From positions 43,292-107,291 of the IMG/VR virus record IMGVR_UViG_3300032050_015761: a DNA stretch of 64,000 nt; one strand, given 5' to 3'. How positions within the stretch are numbered: the stretch's first letter is position 1; every line of letters begins with the position of its first letter. This stretch comes from a virus. Shown piece by piece: positions 31,627 to 40,648 of this stretch. The notes beneath the pieces are model-generated. The model was not told the origin of the DNA. It searched no databases and worked only from the letters and a program-made list of their open reading frames with translations. The position numbers and the translations under genes were made by a program.

Positions 31627-32199
31627 ATGGGACTAATAGAACACGCAAAAATGGAATTAGAAATAGCAGGACTTTTTGATGAAGATTCTGACTATGCTGG
31701 AATGGTGGCAAAGGATGTGATGGAATTGGTAGAGGTATTTGCAAAACAAGGTCATTCAGGAATGTCAGCACCTTATGTAGCAAAACTATTTAATAAATTA
31801 GCCAACTATGAACCACTACAACCAATTACCGGTAAAGATGAAGAGTGGGGTGATGTAAGAGATTTGGGAGGTGATAAATCTTGGTATCAAAACAAAAGAT
31901 GTTCAGCTCTCTTTAAAGATGGTAAAGATGGTCAAGCGTATTACATTGATGCGGTTATTAAACGAGACCAAAATGGAACTTGTTGGAGTGGTATGGCTTG
32001 GTTATCTGAAGAAGATTATAAAACAGGTGATAGAAGTAAGATGGTTGGTAAGAAAGGTTATGTAAAATCATTTCCATTCACACCTAAAACATTCTACATT
32101 GATGTTAAGGATGTTGAAGTTGCAAAAGATGATTGGGAATCGTTTGTTGTTGACCCTTCTCAATTGGATGAAGTTAGTGAGTATTATGATTTAAAATAA
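31627..32199 (+). CDS. Conserved phage hypothetical protein
   Basis: 190 residues. 'EHAKMELEIAGLFDEDSDYAGM', 'VMELVEVFAKQGHSGMSA', 'LFNKLANYEPLQPITGKDEEW', 'QNKRCSALFKDGKDGQAYYIDA' are highly conserved in many tailed phages. I recall no function for this family. Last gene of the operon; a terminator follows. Confidence 0.8.
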   Translation: MGLIEHAKMELEIAGLFDEDSDYAGMVAKDVMELVEVFAKQGHSGMSAPYVAKLFNKLANYEPLQPITGKDEEWGDVRDLGGDKSWYQNKRCSALFKDGKDGQAYYIDAVIKRDQNGTCWSGMAWLSEEDYKTGDRSKMVGKKGYVKSFPFTPKTFYIDVKDVEVAKDDWESFVVDPSQLDEVSEYYDLK

Positions 32200-32206
32200 G
32201 AAGAAT

Positions 32207-32237
32207 CCCAATCAGTATAATGATTGGGGTTTTTTTG
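32207..32237 (+). terminator. Rho-independent terminator
   Basis: CCCAATCA pairs with TGATTGGG around a 6-base loop, followed by GTTTTTTT. Confidence 0.9.
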
Positions 32238-32245
32238 TTTATGGT

Positions 32246-32255
32246 GATATTTATA
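32246..32255 (+). promoter_or_regulatory. Class 2 box GATATTTATA
   Basis: 15 bases before the ATG at 32271; marks the switch to tagged genes. Confidence 0.5.
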
Positions 32256-32270
32256 TTAAAAAATATAATA

Positions 32271-33053
32271 ATGAAAAATTTATTATTAATATCAGAAGAA
32301 GAACGAAAAAATATTTTGAATTTTTATTATATAAAAGAACAGAGGTCTGATTTTGCTATGGATAGACAAGGTAACGCATTAGCTAATACAATTGGTGTTA
32401 GAAGTGACTCGGATTACAAAAAAGTTAATAGAATAATAAAAACCGCAGAAGATGAAGCAAAATATGTAGTGAAAGACCCACACACTCTATTGTTAATTAC
32501 TCAAATAGCAACCGCCTTTATCCCTGTTGTGGGAGTTTTTATTAGTGCGGGTATTGGATTTGCAGACGCTGCGTTATATTACAATGAAGGAGACAAAAAA
32601 ACCGCCGGAATGACCGCAATGTTTTCGGTCTTACCTTTATTGGGAACCGTGGTTTCAAAAATACCTGCGATTAATAAATTAGGTCAAAAAGGTATGAAAG
32701 CGTTATCTACAAAATTGGCTAAAAAAGGTTCGAATGCAAAATTAACTGCGAACGAATTAGAAGTTGTTAATGGAATATCAAAAGAAAACTCATTAATAAC
32801 TCAAGAACTAAATCAATATAGTAAAAATATCACAAATAACGCCAGTAATAAAGTCACAAATAATAAAACAAAAAAAGTTTTAAAAAACATCGCTAAAAGT
32901 GGTTTAAAATTTGCGGGGATAACCGGTGCTTATATGGGTGCGGGTTTGACTTATAGTGCGGCGTATGATAAATATAATAATACATCAACAATTGATTTAA
33001 ATACTCCTCCACCTGAAAGTGCTAAAAAGGTTGCCGCAGGAATACAATGGTAA
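32271..33053 (+). CDS. Tagged hydrophobic protein with pre-toxin-like segment
   Basis: 260 residues from ATG 32271 (upstream in-frame codons lie in the terminator and box). Tag MKNLLLISE|EE. Residues ~70-125 contain 'IATAFIPVVGVFISAGIGFADAALYYNEGDKKTAG' and 'SVLPLLGTVVSK', a Gly-rich hydrophobic pair like that in the proteins at 1494 and 60645. The remainder is Lys/Asn-rich with a second hydrophobic stretch near 230. Possibly a membrane-active ejected protein. Confidence 0.5.
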   Translation: MKNLLLISEEERKNILNFYYIKEQRSDFAMDRQGNALANTIGVRSDSDYKKVNRIIKTAEDEAKYVVKDPHTLLLITQIATAFIPVVGVFISAGIGFADAALYYNEGDKKTAGMTAMFSVLPLLGTVVSKIPAINKLGQKGMKALSTKLAKKGSNAKLTANELEVVNGISKENSLITQELNQYSKNITNNASNKVTNNKTKKVLKNIAKSGLKFAGITGAYMGAGLTYSAAYDKYNNTSTIDLNTPPPESAKKVAAGIQW

Positions 33054-33075
33054 ATAAAATAAAATAAAATAAAAA

Positions 33076-33807
33076 ATGAAAAAATTTATAATTACTGAAG
33101 AAGAAAAAAATAACATTCTTAAAATGTATAATGTTAATTTATTAAATGAGGACATATTTAGTTCGTTTATTGGTGCATTGTCTAAATTCGCAAGAAAAGC
33201 CATCACTCAATCTGAAGATGATTTAATAAGAGCGTTTAGAACAAGTGAAGTTGCGTTATCTAAAAATATTGATGATATTGTTAATTTATCAATAAAAAGC
33301 GGTAAAATTGATGATATACAAACTTTAGAAGCAAAATTAATACATGCTTTCGACCCAAGCGGAACCAATCCCCAAATGGCGCAAGAACAAACTAAAAAAT
33401 TTCTTAATAGTTATGCTAAAAGTAAGGGTAATACTGGGTGGAAAGATATTAGGTCTAAGGCACAACCTAGTCAGTCAGGAAGTGCCGCTCAATCAAATAC
33501 GGCCGGAGCTTCAACAAGTGCGGTACGTAATATGTTTTCAGGAAATAGGATTTCAAATCGGTCATTTGGTGCCGATACCGAATGGTCTAAATATATTGAG
33601 TGGGATAAAATTTTAAACGCTAAAAACATGGACGATTATAATAAGTTAATTGCTAAAGCAATTAAAACTGGTGATTATAGTCGTATATCTTCAAAAGGAT
33701 TTGAAAGATTTGGAATTGTTAATTTTAGAGATTTTCTTAAAAACAATATTACTAAAGTAAATGAAGTTATCCCTGAAACTGGAAGATGGAGCGTTGTATT
33801 TAAATAA
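33076..33807 (+). CDS. Tagged protein
   Basis: 243 residues. Leader MKKFIITE|EEKNNILKMYNVNLLNE is nearly identical to that of 56818. The body has helices ('KFARKAITQSEDDLIRAF'), a Ser/Gln/Ala linker (about 130-160) and a C-terminal charged domain. No enzyme motif recognised. Confidence 0.65.
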   Translation: MKKFIITEEEKNNILKMYNVNLLNEDIFSSFIGALSKFARKAITQSEDDLIRAFRTSEVALSKNIDDIVNLSIKSGKIDDIQTLEAKLIHAFDPSGTNPQMAQEQTKKFLNSYAKSKGNTGWKDIRSKAQPSQSGSAAQSNTAGASTSAVRNMFSGNRISNRSFGADTEWSKYIEWDKILNAKNMDDYNKLIAKAIKTGDYSRISSKGFERFGIVNFRDFLKNNITKVNEVIPETGRWSVVFK

Positions 33808-33817
33808 GTTTTAATAT

Positions 33818-34192
33818 ATGAAAATATTAATAACTGAAAATAAACTTGAAAAAGTAGTTCAAAATGAGATTAACTATCAATTGGATTATTTAAAAAAACT
33901 TAAAGAAGAAAATGAAGACAACATTCCTGACAACATTAGTGATGGTACTTGGGAAGATATCCATGTCGTTGAGAAAATTAAAGTCGAAGATAGTAGGGTC
34001 AGTGAGTTTAAAATCACTCCTGAAAAAGTTTACATTTTTACCTTGGGTTTTGTTTATGATAGCGTTACTGGTATTGCGGTTGATGATATTCTCTATGATA
34101 TACAAGGTCTATGTAGAGAATCATTAGGACTAAACATACATTTTAATTTAGGTGAAGTAATAAACAGATATAACGAATATGGTCAGTGGTAA
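33818..34192 (+). CDS. Tagged small protein
   Basis: 124 residues beginning MKILITE|NKLEKVVQNEI. The middle is acidic and beta-rich. No family recognised. Overlaps the next gene by 1 base (TAATG). Confidence 0.65.
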   Translation: MKILITENKLEKVVQNEINYQLDYLKKLKEENEDNIPDNISDGTWEDIHVVEKIKVEDSRVSEFKITPEKVYIFTLGFVYDSVTGIAVDDILYDIQGLCRESLGLNIHFNLGEVINRYNEYGQW

Positions 34193-34641
34193 TGAATATA
34201 TTTAAAAAGTTTTTACTTATATTATTTTTCTTTATCACAACATCTTTCGGTCAAGGAAATGAAACCGAGACTTACGTTAGTTGGAAACAATCAAACTCAG
34301 GATATTGGTCTCCAAACAGAGGATTTAATGTCTACAATGATTTTGATTTTATGATAACAAGAACTGTTTATCCTGATAACTATGGTTACTATACGTTTTA
34401 TTTTTGGTTATATTCGCAAAGTTATTATTGGGATGGTTATAGAGCTTCTTATACATCTACAAATATAAGAAATGTTACGGTTCATATTAGTGAAGGTGGA
34501 GGATTAAAATTAGTTGCTTATGATTATTCACCTTTAGGGATAACTTTCTATGGTCAGTATTGTCCAAGTAATTTAATATTTAGAAGTAAATTAAAATCAC
34601 CACTATATTATATAAGATGGGGTAATATGTCAGCATTATGA
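34192..34641 (+). CDS. Secreted protein, Tyr/Trp-rich
   Basis: 149 residues with a signal peptide (residues ~2-20, ending TSFGQ). The mature part is aromatic and beta-rich ('YYTFYFWLYSQSYYWDGYRASYTSTNIRNVTVHI'). Export to periplasm or surface is likely. No family recognised. Overlaps the next gene by 4 bases. Confidence 0.6.
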   Translation: MNIFKKFLLILFFFITTSFGQGNETETYVSWKQSNSGYWSPNRGFNVYNDFDFMITRTVYPDNYGYYTFYFWLYSQSYYWDGYRASYTSTNIRNVTVHISEGGGLKLVAYDYSPLGITFYGQYCPSNLIFRSKLKSPLYYIRWGNMSAL

Positions 34642-35024
34642 GCGAACTAGAAAACAATATAATGGAAAAAAGATTCTCATTTTCAATCAAAGATATGAAG
34701 TGGGTTATATCTACATTAGTCATCGCAATAGGTTGGGTTATAACAATTGTATTTTGGGTTCAAGATAAGAACAAACAAAAAAATAGAATAGAAACTTTAG
34801 AGACAAAAAATGTTACATTAGAGAGACAAGTTGCAACACTCCAAGGACAGATTGAGGGTGTTAATCAAGCGACAAAAGTATTTATGGAATATCCACCATC
34901 TGAGAGTAGATTTAGAATAGAATTATTGGAAAAAAGAGTGGATAAGATTGAAAATATAAGTGGTGTACAGGTAGATAAAGCTATTGAAAGTACGTCAGCA
35001 CCAATTAAAAGAAATATAAGATGA
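34638..35024 (+). CDS. Membrane-anchored coiled-coil protein
   Basis: 128 residues: a short cytoplasmic head, one transmembrane helix (about 19-42, 'WVISTLVIAIGWVITIVFWV') and a coiled coil (about 50-75, Leu/Glu/Lys heptads). The layout is like phage spanin or holin-accessory proteins, but lysis function is not shown. Confidence 0.6.
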   Translation: MSELENNIMEKRFSFSIKDMKWVISTLVIAIGWVITIVFWVQDKNKQKNRIETLETKNVTLERQVATLQGQIEGVNQATKVFMEYPPSESRFRIELLEKRVDKIENISGVQVDKAIESTSAPIKRNIR

Positions 35025-35422
35025 GCGAATCAATTTACGATAAAAAACAGATATTTCAAAACTTAGTAAAATCAACAGAAAAATTAAAAGACCTTTTTAA
35101 TTTAGTTGATAAATATTACGAAATATATGAAATTGTTATAGACGATAAAGATATTAGCCCCAATTATGGTTTGGATATGGTTCTTTATCGAGTAATTATA
35201 AAAATAGAAATGGATAATCCTAGTATTGAAGAATTATCAGGTGAACTTAAAAAACTTGAAAAAGTATTTGAATCTTCTTTTGGAAAAGTTTCATTTGATA
35301 AATTTGGATTGATAAAAAAACCTACATCAGAAAACGTTACTTACGCCGGTAGTTTAGTTAATAGTCTTATAATGCAAAACGATATTATGACTTTAGATGT
35401 GCATTGCCATTTTATGAGTTAA
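35021..35422 (+). CDS. Hypothetical protein
   Basis: 133 residues, helical and charged; no motif recognised. 4-base overlap with the gene before; end overlaps the convergent gene at 35419. Confidence 0.65.
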   Translation: MSESIYDKKQIFQNLVKSTEKLKDLFNLVDKYYEIYEIVIDDKDISPNYGLDMVLYRVIIKIEMDNPSIEELSGELKKLEKVFESSFGKVSFDKFGLIKKPTSENVTYAGSLVNSLIMQNDIMTLDVHCHFMS

Positions 35423-36495
35423 TACTGAATTCTTTTCATATAAGTTCCATCATCATAACATTCAATAACAAATCCCTTATAATTTTCATCAACTTCTTTA
35501 CCTTCTAAAGAAATTAGTTTTACAATCTTTCTATTAATATCATTTCTAATTCCAATGATATCGGAATATTCAAAGTTACCATCGTAGTCAATTTGTTTTA
35601 ATCTGTAATAATTAATTGAGTTATTTATAAATTCATAATCATTGTACTGATATAATTGTTCTTGTAAAGTCGTACCATTACCAAATACAATACCGATACT
35701 AGACCAATTAATCGCGTCTAAACTCCTTCCAACTTCAAAGTGACTATTGTTTGTTTCACTAAATGTTTTCCAATTTAAATTATTATATTTACCATCATTT
35801 GTTCCATTAAAATTTACAAGTTGAACTGGTAGTGGGGCGCAAGGAGCAATTTCATATAGTTCCATATTATCTAACCACCATTCTTCTCCAGCGGCATTTA
35901 CCCTACAAAGAATATCTATAGCGATTTGAGATATACCTGTTAAAGTTAAAGTAATATCCGAATAACCATCTCCTGTTGTTGTTCTATTTCCTCCACCCGC
36001 AGGAGTATACGTTGTTAAAGCACCATTTGCGGTTTTATTAATAACTCCTAAAGTATTATAATTCCAAGTTGCATTATTATTTCCCGTTATTCTAATTTCC
36101 GATGTATAAGATATTTCACCATTTGTTGATACTTGAACCTCAACTAAATCAGGAGAATCAACCCCTCTTGTTGTTGCGGTTGAATTTGAAAATACATAAG
36201 AACCTAATCTAAATTTAAATTGATATGTATATGAAGGGTTTAATCCTGTTATATTAGGAAGAACATACCAATCTTGTTCTATTGCCGAACTTCCAGCTCC
36301 ATTACCATAAATAACAGCACTTGTTGTAGGTGAGACTGAAGCATCAATAAAGTAAGAACTATTTAAAGTATTACCAAACCAAAGTCCAACCCAATCATAA
36401 GTTTCAATATAATCATACGCAACTAAAGTGGTACAAGTCTGTGACCTAACAAACGAAGATAGTGTAATAAATAGTATGATGATATATTTCCTCAT
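35419..36495 (-). CDS. Secreted protein of Bacteroidota type (host-like)
   Basis: 358 residues from the second ATG, chosen because the first lies within the class 2-like box; both give a signal peptide. The middle is a Ser/Thr/Gly-rich beta-sandwich-like domain. The C-terminal ~130 residues ('LPVQLVNFNG', 'NNLNWKTFSETNNSHFEV', 'NYYRLKQIDYDGNFEYSDII') are the type that in Bacteroidota precede or form type IX secretion sorting domains. Probably captured from a host and exported by the host system. Confidence 0.7.
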   Translation of the reverse strand: MRKYIIILFITLSSFVRSQTCTTLVAYDYIETYDWVGLWFGNTLNSSYFIDASVSPTTSAVIYGNGAGSSAIEQDWYVLPNITGLNPSYTYQFKFRLGSYVFSNSTATTRGVDSPDLVEVQVSTNGEISYTSEIRITGNNNATWNYNTLGVINKTANGALTTYTPAGGGNRTTTGDGYSDITLTLTGISQIAIDILCRVNAAGEEWWLDNMELYEIAPCAPLPVQLVNFNGTNDGKYNNLNWKTFSETNNSHFEVGRSLDAINWSSIGIVFGNGTTLQEQLYQYNDYEFINNSINYYRLKQIDYDGNFEYSDIIGIRNDINRKIVKLISLEGKEVDENYKGFVIECYDDGTYMKRIQY

Positions 36496-36525
36496 ACCCA
36501 TAAATACGATAAAACTAATATATAG

Positions 36526-36684
36526 TTACCACTTTAAGAAAAAAATATCTCTAATGTAATATATTGTTACAACCGCCCAAGCCATAACCTCAGACCAATC
36601 CTGTTCGGCACAGGAAGATAAGATACATAATAAAGAGAATACTAATCCGAAAATATTTAATAATTTAATTGTTAAATTATTCAT
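36526..36684 (-). CDS. Small lipoprotein-like membrane protein
   Basis: 52 residues with a hydrophobic N-terminus ending CILSSC|A, a lipobox, then a second hydrophobic segment. The start overlaps the upstream gene's stop by ATGA, which supports translation. Confidence 0.6.
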   Translation of the reverse strand: MNNLTIKLLNIFGLVFSLLCILSSCAEQDWSEVMAWAVVTIYYIRDIFFLKW

Positions 36685-36989
36685 TGTTTATTTACTTTAA
36701 AGTTATTAATAGGGTAATCCAATTCAATCTCCCAATCCTTATGTTGTTTATGAACAAAATAAAGTAAGTTTTTAACCTTATCTGCATGATTCATATCAAC
36801 GAGTTTAAATGTCATTTCTTTAACATATTTACCGTTATCGATAGAGTATTCAATTGCTGATAACGTGGCAACAGTGTCTTTCTCATACATAATAACATTC
36901 TCAGACGAGTAAAACCCTACGGTGTCAATTTTTTTTAGTCCAGTACAACTTACTATTAACACTGAACCTAAAATTAATAATTTTTTCAT
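36681..36989 (-). CDS. Small lipoprotein
   Basis: 102 residues; signal sequence ends LIVSC|T (Cys15), a lipobox. Mature part is charged with 'YSIDNGKYVKEMTFKLVD'. Between two overlapping genes, forming the operon 37219->36526. Confidence 0.65.
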   Translation of the reverse strand: MKKLLILGSVLIVSCTGLKKIDTVGFYSSENVIMYEKDTVATLSAIEYSIDNGKYVKEMTFKLVDMNHADKVKNLLYFVHKQHKDWEIELDYPINNFKVNKQ

Positions 36990-37219
36990 TTTTTATTAGG
37001 GTTAAATAAATTAATATTATCTTTTAAAACCTCATTCATCTCAACAATTGATTTGTGATAACTAATTGCCGCATTATGAAATTTAATATTATTTTCAATA
37101 ACCTCCAAATATTCTTTACCCAAAGATAAAGATTTTATAGGGTTATTATCATAGATAATGCCAAGAGTTTTTTGTTGCATATCCAAAAAATTTTTAAATA
37201 CCATTTCAAAGTGTTCCAT
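36986..37219 (-). CDS. Hypothetical helical protein
   Basis: 77 residues, helical; no motif recognised. First gene of the minus-strand unit with lipoproteins; a TATATTTG class 1 promoter lies upstream. Confidence 0.65.
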   Translation of the reverse strand: MEHFEMVFKNFLDMQQKTLGIIYDNNPIKSLSLGKEYLEVIENNIKFHNAAISYHKSIVEMNEVLKDNINLFNPNKK

Positions 37220-37240
37220 ATTATTTGTAGTTTAATATTA

Positions 37241-37248
37241 CAAATATA
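37241..37248 (-). promoter_or_regulatory. Class 1 promoter variant TATATTTG (minus strand)
   Basis: CAAATATA on the plus strand, about 21 bases before the ATG of 37219(-). Confidence 0.65.
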
Positions 37249-37275
37249 GTAAATGTTCTAAATAAAATCAAATTA

Positions 37276-37641
37276 TTAATATAACAACTGAATATGAGTT
37301 TTATATATCTTATAACCCATATCAATCTTTGAAGTTATTTGGGGAATTGAGAACTCAACAATATCATTAATCTCCAAAATGGTTTTCTCCTGTAAATCAC
37401 AAACAGACTCATTCTTAAAATACTTATAATTTTTCATCTCAACCTTTTCAAGTAGATATTGATAGTTTTGTTTAAAATTACTGAGTTCCTTATTTAATTT
37501 TTCTAAATGAAGTAAATGAGGAGATAACATTTTTTGTAAAAAAGAATCCTCAACTTTTCTTAAATAAGATAACAAAACATATTGTTTGATTTCATAATCA
37601 AACGGATGTTCATAATACCAAGTTAAGTTTAAAAGTTCCAT
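37276..37641 (-). CDS. Hypothetical helical protein
   Basis: 121 residues, strongly helical with leucine-rich heptads; no family recognised. A class 2 box TATATTTATA (37647-37656 on the minus strand) precedes it and adjoins the box of the divergent gene at 37675. Confidence 0.65.
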   Translation of the reverse strand: MELLNLTWYYEHPFDYEIKQYVLLSYLRKVEDSFLQKMLSPHLLHLEKLNKELSNFKQNYQYLLEKVEMKNYKYFKNESVCDLQEKTILEINDIVEFSIPQITSKIDMGYKIYKTHIQLLY

Positions 37642-37646
37642 ACTAT

Positions 37647-37668
37647 TATAAATATAGTGATATTTATT
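37647..37668. promoter_or_regulatory. Adjacent divergent class 2 boxes
   Basis: TATAAATATA (37647-37656, used by the minus strand) and GATATTTATT (37659-37668, used by the plus strand). Confidence 0.5.
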
Positions 37669-37674
37669 GGATAT

Positions 37675-38100
37675 ATGAAGTTGAACGAAAATATATTAAG
37701 GGTAAAAGAGATAATGGGTATTAATGAATCGGCAGACGCTGGTGAAAATGATATTAGTTTTGCAATTGATGCTGTATTAAACACCACTTTTGTAGAACCT
37801 AACAAAGATATCGTATGTAAAGTTAAAGTTATACACCCCAAAAATATTGAAGTTTTAATGGGTCAACAAAAATATGTTCAGTATAAATTAGTTATTACAT
37901 TTATAGGTGGTTACGGAACAAAATATTGGCCAAGAACAATGGCTGTAAATGATATGTATGAAAAATTAATGGATGAGGCTTGGTTTTTAGTATATAATTT
38001 TGTGGGTAAATCAACCGCAGTATTTTCAGAATACGTTAAAGAGTGTGACTCTACTGAAAAAGAGGTCGAACGCGTCCATCGGGGTATATTAAATATATAG
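37675..38100 (+). CDS. Tagged protein
   Basis: 141 residues from ATG 37675. The leader 'MKLNENILRVKEIMGINE|S' matches the helical tag of 62817 ('RIKNIMGIISE|Q'). The body has beta strands ('VQYKLVITFIGGYGTKYWPRT'). No family recognised. It overlaps the convergent tagged gene at 38051 by 50 bases. Confidence 0.6.
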   Translation: MKLNENILRVKEIMGINESADAGENDISFAIDAVLNTTFVEPNKDIVCKVKVIHPKNIEVLMGQQKYVQYKLVITFIGGYGTKYWPRTMAVNDMYEKLMDEAWFLVYNFVGKSTAVFSEYVKECDSTEKEVERVHRGILNI

Positions 38101-38383
38101 AGTAAAAGGCGGTAGGTCCGTCAATAGTTTTTGGAAATATTAAATTGTGAACATCATCAATTTTTGCCGCTAAATCAGCAATATAAAGAGTAGGAACAAA
38201 ATCCTCATTTGAAGTAACATTATATTTAAAAACAGGATAAGAGTCTTTCCAACCACTTAATTTGGTATCCGAAACTTCAATTTCAATTTCTTTAACCCAA
38301 TCAAATTTATCTTCATTAAAAAACGATTGCAAATAACCTTTAATTACTTTCGATATTTTATGTTCATTAATTTTAAAATTCAT
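38051..38383 (-). CDS. Tagged small protein
   Basis: 110 residues with leader MNFKINE|HKISKVIKGYL. Acidic/beta-rich body ending 'LIYPDGRVRPLFQ'. 4-base overlap with the upstream tagged gene at 38380. Confidence 0.65.
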   Translation of the reverse strand: MNFKINEHKISKVIKGYLQSFFNEDKFDWVKEIEIEVSDTKLSGWKDSYPVFKYNVTSNEDFVPTLYIADLAAKIDDVHNLIFPKTIDGPTAFYSIYLIYPDGRVRPLFQ

Positions 38384-39420
38384 TTTATTTTAATTCTTTT
38401 ATCTTGAGAGTCGGAGTATATTTTTTCATTCAAACAGTAGTAACTACCTTTAATATCACCATTAATTTGATTTAAAATTAAGTCGACAGTTGATTTAAAT
38501 TCAGGTCTACCTTGGCCGTACATTTTATTATCAGAAATTAATATAATATCATCATAATCTTCCTCATTTTCATACGGTTTAATATTTAAAACCGATAAAG
38601 GATTTTGAATATTCTTATCATTATTTTTAATTAGATAAGAGATTAATGAACCTTCTTTAACATCATTTAATAAGTAGTTAACATTCTGACCCTCTTCTTT
38701 TCTATCGTTAATTTCCTTCTCTATTTCAATTATTTTTTTGTAAAGTTGTCTAATTTTTTCTTGTTTTTCGTAAGGAATTACTTCCCTCTCAGGAAAGAAA
38801 AATGCGGATGCAACTTCTTTAGGTCCACTCTCAGCTTCAGCTTTATAAGTCTCGTATTTCATTTTGGCTTCCCTTAATGAATTTTCAAGTTCTTTAATTC
38901 TTAACGAATCAGAGTGACCCATAGTCATACAATTAGTCCAATTTCTATCTGTATCTGAACCGGCAATATCATAAGGATGTCTTGATATTACAACCATTAG
39001 ATTAGATGCGTCAGATGTTAAAGATTTCCTTGATTCATCAGATACAAATTTTTTCATTAAAGCGTCAGATTTAAGTCTTGATAATGCTTTACCAATAGTT
39101 GTTACATTTTTTGAATCACCATACTTAGCGGTTCCTTTAACGTAATCCAATACTTTATATCCATTATCTTCTAAAAACTTTGTAACTTCTTTTTGAGTTT
39201 CTGATACGGGACCTTCTTGTGAAGATGATTGTAATGGAATGTAGATTCTATAATAGTTTCTATCGTGACCATACTTATCGCCAAGTGTTTTAAATATGTC
39301 AGAATACCTTTCTCTATTAAATTCTTTTGCGTATTTTCTAAATTGAGATGGTTTTAAGACCTCATTAACCATTTTAATGATAACTTTTTTTAATTCAGGT
39401 TCAGTTAATCTTAATCTCAT
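38380..39420 (-). CDS. Tagged protein with RHPYDI..NWTNCM motif
   Basis: 346 residues. Two [I/L/V]-x-E sites in the leader: MRLRLTE and 'KMVNE' (18-20). Residues 145-166 'ISRHPYDIAGSD...NWTNCM' form a motif I recall from T4-like marine phage proteins of unknown role; a Cys/Trp/His set suggests an enzyme. A Lys/Glu coiled coil follows (about 172-250). The C-terminal 'YGQGRPEFKSTVD' is also part of that family's pattern. Confidence 0.65.
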   Translation of the reverse strand: MRLRLTEPELKKVIIKMVNEVLKPSQFRKYAKEFNRERYSDIFKTLGDKYGHDRNYYRIYIPLQSSSQEGPVSETQKEVTKFLEDNGYKVLDYVKGTAKYGDSKNVTTIGKALSRLKSDALMKKFVSDESRKSLTSDASNLMVVISRHPYDIAGSDTDRNWTNCMTMGHSDSLRIKELENSLREAKMKYETYKAEAESGPKEVASAFFFPEREVIPYEKQEKIRQLYKKIIEIEKEINDRKEEGQNVNYLLNDVKEGSLISYLIKNNDKNIQNPLSVLNIKPYENEEDYDDIILISDNKMYGQGRPEFKSTVDLILNQINGDIKGSYYCLNEKIYSDSQDKRIKIK

Positions 39421-39468
39421 AAACTATAAATATACAAATAAATTAAAACATAAATATATTTATTTAAT

Positions 39469-40059
39469 ATGCAAAACAAAAAATATATTGAAAAATTAAA
39501 AAAATTAGTTGATGAACACGGACTAAATTATGTGTCAAAATTATTAGGTATTTCCAAACTTAAACTGGCAAGACTTTCTGATATGGTTATTGGTGATGCG
39601 GATATAGCTTATGATATTATTAATTTATTATTTTATGATGGAGAATTAATTAAAGACTTTGAACACGATGGATTTAATGTTGTAATTGGGTATGATGGTT
39701 TGGAAGGCACGGTTACTTGGGTAATAGAAAGTAAAACAACTTATTATTCTGAAGATGATGAAACAGAAATAATAACTTGTTACGCAACTCCATTTTGGGA
39801 GGGAGAATCAAATATACCAATTGATGTTACTTCTTACACAATAGTTGATGATAATCACGATGTTATATTTGAAATAGAGGGAGAAATTCAAGGAGATTAT
39901 TATAAAAACATTACTATAGGTTCGGTATATAAAAATGTTGATACTCTTATAGAATGGTATGAAGAAAAATATATACCAATAGTTTTTAATACAGTAAGAA
40001 ATTTATTTTTACCTAAGCTTAGAGAAAGAGCTAGTAAAGAAAGAGATTGGTTATCCTAA
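39469..40059 (+). CDS. Hypothetical protein with HTH-like N-terminus
   Basis: 196 residues. 'HGLNYVSKLLGISKLKLARL' (about 17-37) reads like a helix-turn-helix; the acidic beta-rich rest is unassigned. No clear tag. Class 2-type box (AATATATTTATTT) before the ATG. Confidence 0.6.
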   Translation: MQNKKYIEKLKKLVDEHGLNYVSKLLGISKLKLARLSDMVIGDADIAYDIINLLFYDGELIKDFEHDGFNVVIGYDGLEGTVTWVIESKTTYYSEDDETEIITCYATPFWEGESNIPIDVTSYTIVDDNHDVIFEIEGEIQGDYYKNITIGSVYKNVDTLIEWYEEKYIPIVFNTVRNLFLPKLRERASKERDWLS

Positions 40060-40613
40060 TCCCTAACTTTAAACATAATCGATAACCTTTTAAAACCTCT
40101 CCAACCACTACATATCTCCCAACGATACTCTAACTCAGAGTGAGGAAGAAAATCATCTTCAAATTGAATTCCAATATTTGTTTTAGTAATCTTATTAATT
40201 ATGTCATTATCAATATTATTGAACATATTACAAACAAAGTCATTATATTTTGTTTTGGCCAAATCCAAAGAACCCTGACCGTACAAATCTACTAATTTAA
40301 TTAAATCCTGTTTAGTAGAAACTTTAAACATAGGTTCAGAATACATTGTCCAATTTTTTACCTTAGATTTTTTGTATTTCTTTATCTCAATCTTATCACC
40401 ATTTTGACTTACGGCATCATATTTCTCGAATGTGGAATCTGACATTGGTTTGAATTTATTAATATCAAAATTTACCGAAAGTATTTTTGAAAAGTTGCAA
40501 GGACCTTGACCAGTCCATTTTATCTTAGGAGATTTAGTTATTTTTTTCCAACCTTTTGATTCACAAATTGTGTTCTCGAATTGAACACCAATTATATTTC
40601 TACTTTGACTCAT
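40056..40613 (-). CDS. Hypothetical protein
   Basis: 185 residues, Lys-rich, with 'YDAVSQNGDKIEIKKYKKSK', a pattern that recalls small nuclease-like (D...E-x-K) cores: a D, then E-I-K. This is weak evidence for a PD-(D/E)XK-type fold. No tag and no clear box. Confidence 0.55.
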   Translation of the reverse strand: MSQSRNIIGVQFENTICESKGWKKITKSPKIKWTGQGPCNFSKILSVNFDINKFKPMSDSTFEKYDAVSQNGDKIEIKKYKKSKVKNWTMYSEPMFKVSTKQDLIKLVDLYGQGSLDLAKTKYNDFVCNMFNNIDNDIINKITKTNIGIQFEDDFLPHSELEYRWEICSGWRGFKRLSIMFKVRD

Positions 40614-40648
40614 ACTTAATATTATTAAAATAATATTAAATGGTCAAA

